This document shows positions 60,949 to 64,000 of a stretch of 64,000 nucleotides of DNA, piece after piece. Numbering within the stretch: the first letter of the stretch is position 1; every line of letters begins with the position of its first letter. Position numbers and translations under genes: made by a program. The stretch covers positions 69,674,518-69,738,517 of the forward strand of contig NC_051063.1 of the NCBI RefSeq assembly GCF_004664715.2. The letters are read 5' to 3'. This DNA comes from Peromyscus leucopus. Its lineage: Eukaryota > Chordata > Mammalia > Rodentia > Cricetidae. Below the pieces are notes generated by a model. It did not search any database. It had not been told where the DNA came from and worked only from the letters and a program-made list of their open reading frames with translations.

Positions 60949-61200
60949 GGCAAGGGCAATGGTGGAGAAGTCACTTAGTGCACAAGCGTAAGGATCGGAG
61001 TGCAGATCCCTAGCACCCACAATAAAAAACAGGCAGGCCTGGAGGCTATTTGTACTCTTCCTCGCTCTTGGGAAGCAGGAAAAAAGGGATGCCCCAGAAC
61101 AAGCTGGAGAGCTAGACTATCAGGAATTGGAGGGTTCAAGGCTCAGCAAGAGACCTGCCTTGGGAAATAAAGTAGAAAGAAATTGAGGAAGACACCTGAT
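60947..61200 (+). repeat. RSINE1/B4 SINE
   Basis: It follows the (AC)n at 60905-60946. gatccctagcacccacaata and ttgaggaagacacctgatgt are RSINE1 landmarks. Confidence 0.65.
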
Positions 61201-61291
61201 GTCAATTTATACTGAAATATACAGAGAGAGGAATTTCTCTAAGAGTTGCCAAAATGGATAGAGAAAAGCTTAGGCAATCCAAAGTATTTCT

Positions 61292-61460
61292 AAAGCCAGG
61301 TATGATGTCCCATTCTTATAATCTCAGCATTCATGGGGCCAAGACAGGAAGACAGCCACCAATTCAAGACCCACATGGCTACAGAGTGAATTCAGGGACA
61401 ATACTGGGCTATAGTGTGAGACTCTCCCCACCACCACCGCCACCAAATAAAGAAGCAAAT
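61292..61460 (+). repeat. Old B1-like SINE
   Basis: ttcttataatctcagcattc, then cccacatggctacagagtga and a (CCACCG)-like and AAAT-rich tail. Confidence 0.55.
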
Positions 61461-62267
61461 AAATAAATAGAAAAATAAACAAACACACAAATAAATAAAT
61501 AAATAAAAAGAAAGACCATGAAACTGAACAAAAAACTCCCTCGTGTCAAACAATATCTTGTGCAGAGGAAAGGCTGGTGGCAAAGGCGACCGTCGCTGGC
61601 AACAGACATCCCCTCTAAGGTGTCATCTCTCCCATCCGTGAGGGGACAGTGAATTCCCAGAGATGAGTGGGGCCGTTCCTGGACACAGAGGCCCTGGAGA
61701 CCTAGAGTAGTGGTGGTGTGGAAGGAGGAACCACAGAAAAGAGGTGAGGAATATAAAAGGGGCCGGAGAAGTCCACCAGGCGGGCTGCCACAGCCTGGCA
61801 GACCACAGTAAAAATGCCAACACAACCAAGTCATGAGAGGAGCCAGAAGACATTAGGGTCAGTCGGAGCCCCACGCAAGATGAGAGGAGAAGCGAAGAAG
61901 GTCCAAAAGGCAGGCGTCTGGTTTCTGCAGTCTGGGTTAGTCAGCTCTGGTGTTCCAGTCAGAGTGGCTCACACTTCTGGTACCACAAGCATAGAGGATT
62001 TAGTTCTGAGGTTCAGTCAGTCAGTAGGACATGTTTCCTCTGGATTGTCTCCTTGTCGTGTGACACCTACTTCTGGCGTCTTCCCTCCATCCTGTGCTGT
62101 GTCCCATGCCCCAAACCCACCAGCCACACTGGATTAGGGTCCATCTACTCTGTGACCTCATGTTGTCTTAGTCAGGTTTGCAAAAACCCTTTCTCCAAAA
62201 GCAGGTGCAGATCACCCAGACTCCTAATGGGGTGTCTCTGGAGCACAACCAGGGGTCCCCCTTCTGT

Positions 62268-62692
62268 GCTGGCTAGCTTTATGTCAGGTTGGTACAAACT
62301 GAAGGCATCTGAGAAGAGGAAACCTCAATTAAGAAAATGCCTCCATAAGATCAGGCTATAGGTCAGCCTGTAGGACATTTTGTAAATTACTGATTGATGG
62401 GAAGGGCTCAGCCCATGGTGGGTGGTACCATCCCTGGGCTAGTGTCCTGAGTCCTATAAGAAAGCAGGCTGAGCAAGCCCCAGAGAACAAGCCAGTAGGC
62501 AGCTCCCCTCCGTGGCCTCTGCATCAGCTCCTGCCTCCAGGTCCCTGCCCTGTGTGAGTTCCTGCCCTCACTGCTTTGAGGATGAACTGTTATATGGAAA
62601 TGTGAGTGAAAGAAACCCTTTCCTCCCCAAGTTGTCTTTGGTCATGGTGTTTCATCACAGCTATAGTGATGCTAACGTATATACCTCCATCT
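62268..62692 (+). repeat. Rodent ~400-bp family repeat, near full length
   Basis: It runs from tgctggctagctttatgtca to gtttcatcacagctatagtg, collinear with the copy at 56753, with agcccatggtgggtggtacc inside. Confidence 0.75.
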
Positions 62693-63190
62693 TTTCTGAT
62701 GCGTTTTGCTTGTAAATAAGAACAGTTTGGCAATCTTGTGGTTGTAAATTGCTACAACACAGAACTAGAAAAGAGCCCTTGAATCAAAGCAAGCCCAAAC
62801 TGAGGAGAGCTCAAAATCTTCCTGACAATCTCTCCTTTTCCTAGTGCCTTCTCCAAGCATCCCCTTCCTGGCCATAGAGCACACAGCTTGCATCCAGGCC
62901 ACAAGACCTACTGACCCGACTACAGGTTTGCTCTGAACTAGCCCTAGAATGAGAGCCATCAACCTTGAACCCTGAAGGCAGAGACTGTTCCTTACTCAGG
63001 ACTAATCCACACACCAGCCACACAGGGTGATCATACCCACTTAGGGAACAAGTCCTTCAAATCCACAACTCACTGTGGGCAAAGGGAACCCTATGGCCTG
63101 AAAGAGGAAAGGGGGATTACAGGAGGCCGATGGGTACAAAGCAGGGAAGGGGAACAGGTAAAAGAGGAAGGAAGATAATCAACAAAAACA

Positions 63191-63455
63191 ATTTTTTTTT
63201 TTTTTTTTTTGGCTCAGTGGTTAGGAGTGCTCACTGCTTTTGCAAAAGATCTAAGTTTGGTTTCCAACACCCAAATCAGGTGGCCAACGATCACCTACAA
63301 CCCAGCTCCAGGGGTATCTGACACCTCTGGCCTCCATGAACACCTGAACTCAACCACACATACCCTTACACCAACACACAGACACAGACATATACACACA
63401 CACGCAAAGAGACCCACAGATACACACACAAAATAAATATTTTAAAAAACAAATT
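63191..63455 (+). repeat. B2 SINE preceded by poly(T)
   Basis: After a T run, ggctcagtggttaggagtgc, cccagctccaggggtatctg and ctctggcctccatgaacacc. It ends in an ACAC/ACAG-rich stretch and AATAAATATTTT. Confidence 0.8.
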
Positions 63456-64000
63456 TGGTTTTTAAAAAGGTAATTATGAAACAATCGTTTAGATACTAAT
63501 AATAAATGAATAAAAAAAGAAAAAGTAAATAAAGAAGGGGAGGAGGCCCAGGGCACATGGGGGGGGTAGTTGTGCATCGAGGGGTATCCATAGCCATCTG
63601 AGAGTGTGTAAGGTTGGAGTCCTCAGAGTCCTGACCCTAATGGCACTCAGTGGTCCACCCCGGGTGGGAGCAGTTCTGTGTGCTCTGATGGCACCACCTG
63701 ACCTGGCAACAATGTCGCCAGTGCCCACAGGAGCCTTCCAGCACCCGTGCATCATCCCTTCCTTTCCTTCTCCCTGCTGTCTTCTTGGTCTCCTGCTATG
63801 CCTAGCACATGCCAGCAGGTATGCATCACAATTCAAGTCAAGGGTCTCTCCTCCTTCTAACCCACTGGGACTTGCCACCACAGCCCTCTCCTGTTAGTAC
63901 AGAGGATACTGGCCCAGGGGAATGAAGCCCATTCCTCATTTCCTAAGAGGAGATGCATAGAAGCCCTTCCCAGCCCTCCTCCATATGGAGCACCATCAGG

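Larger units (their letters stand above)
45064..64000 (-). other. DOCK1 upstream intron(s)
   Basis: This is the sequence 5' of the GAALKYLPT exon on the DOCK1 transcript. I found no further DOCK1-like exon, although a very short or divergent one could be missed. Repeats are L1 fragments (46835-47790, 48239-49480, 59226-59345), a mys-like LTR (59520-60041), rodent repeat copies (56753-57144, 62268-62692), B1/B2/RSINE1 SINEs and microsatellites. About 50300-53100 and 53650-56700 are mostly unique, with only short unrecognised ORFs. Confidence 0.6.

Noticed and set aside
61409..61834. 141-codon minus-strand ORF
   Set aside because: Part of it is the AAAT/CCACC-rich tail of an old B1. No protein family is apparent.

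Overview
This is a stretch of rodent nuclear DNA, not a microbial or viral genome. It has spliced mammalian exons with GT/AG boundaries and long AT-rich introns. It also has many rodent interspersed repeats (B1, B2/B3, B4/RSINE1 SINEs, URR1-like hAT elements, L1 3' fragments, ERV-type LTRs) and long CA/GT microsatellites. Several B1 copies carry a '...aaggtgcaaagctacacagag...' body, and one LTR resembles the abundant mys-type LTRs of deer mice and hamsters. Both point to a cricetid (Peromyscus-, vole- or hamster-like) rather than Mus or Rattus. The species call is inference from remembered repeat patterns.

Only two protein-coding genes are supported. On the minus strand, four consecutive exons (45063-44993, 42693-42587, 17957-17830, 16389-16294) join in frame with compatible phases into 134 uninterrupted codons. 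I recognise these as the central helical part of DOCK1 (DOCK180), the Rac guanine-nucleotide exchange factor. On the plus strand, 6726-6909 is the terminal coding exon of INSYN2A (FAM196A), ending in ...GRWKLWFL-stop. INSYN2A is known to lie antisense inside a DOCK1 intron in mammals, so each call supports the other. The earlier INSYN2A exons and the next DOCK1 exon must lie below coordinate 1. Upstream DOCK1 exons lie beyond 64000 or were not recognised.

Layout: 1-6725 is INSYN2A intron (also DOCK1 intron); 6726 to about 9400 is the INSYN2A last exon with a probable long repeat-poor 3' UTR; 9400-16293 is DOCK1 intron; 16294-17957 holds two DOCK1 exons 1.4 kb apart; 17958-42586 is a 24.6-kb intron holding a 1.5-kb LTR-like insertion and a SINE cluster; 42587-45063 holds two more DOCK1 exons; 45064-64000 is DOCK1 intron with old L1 blocks, a mys-like LTR and SINEs.

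I found no CRISPR array, operon, tRNA/rRNA gene, CpG island or intact mobile-element ORF. I see no convincing undescribed system. The points most worth a second look are the nested antisense DOCK1/INSYN2A arrangement, a cluster of about nine copies of one rodent repeat family, an LTR-like block with a possible 6-bp target duplication and a GA-rich internal minisatellite, inverted B1 pairs around a DOCK1 exon, and a few repeat-free AT-rich blocks that could be regulatory.
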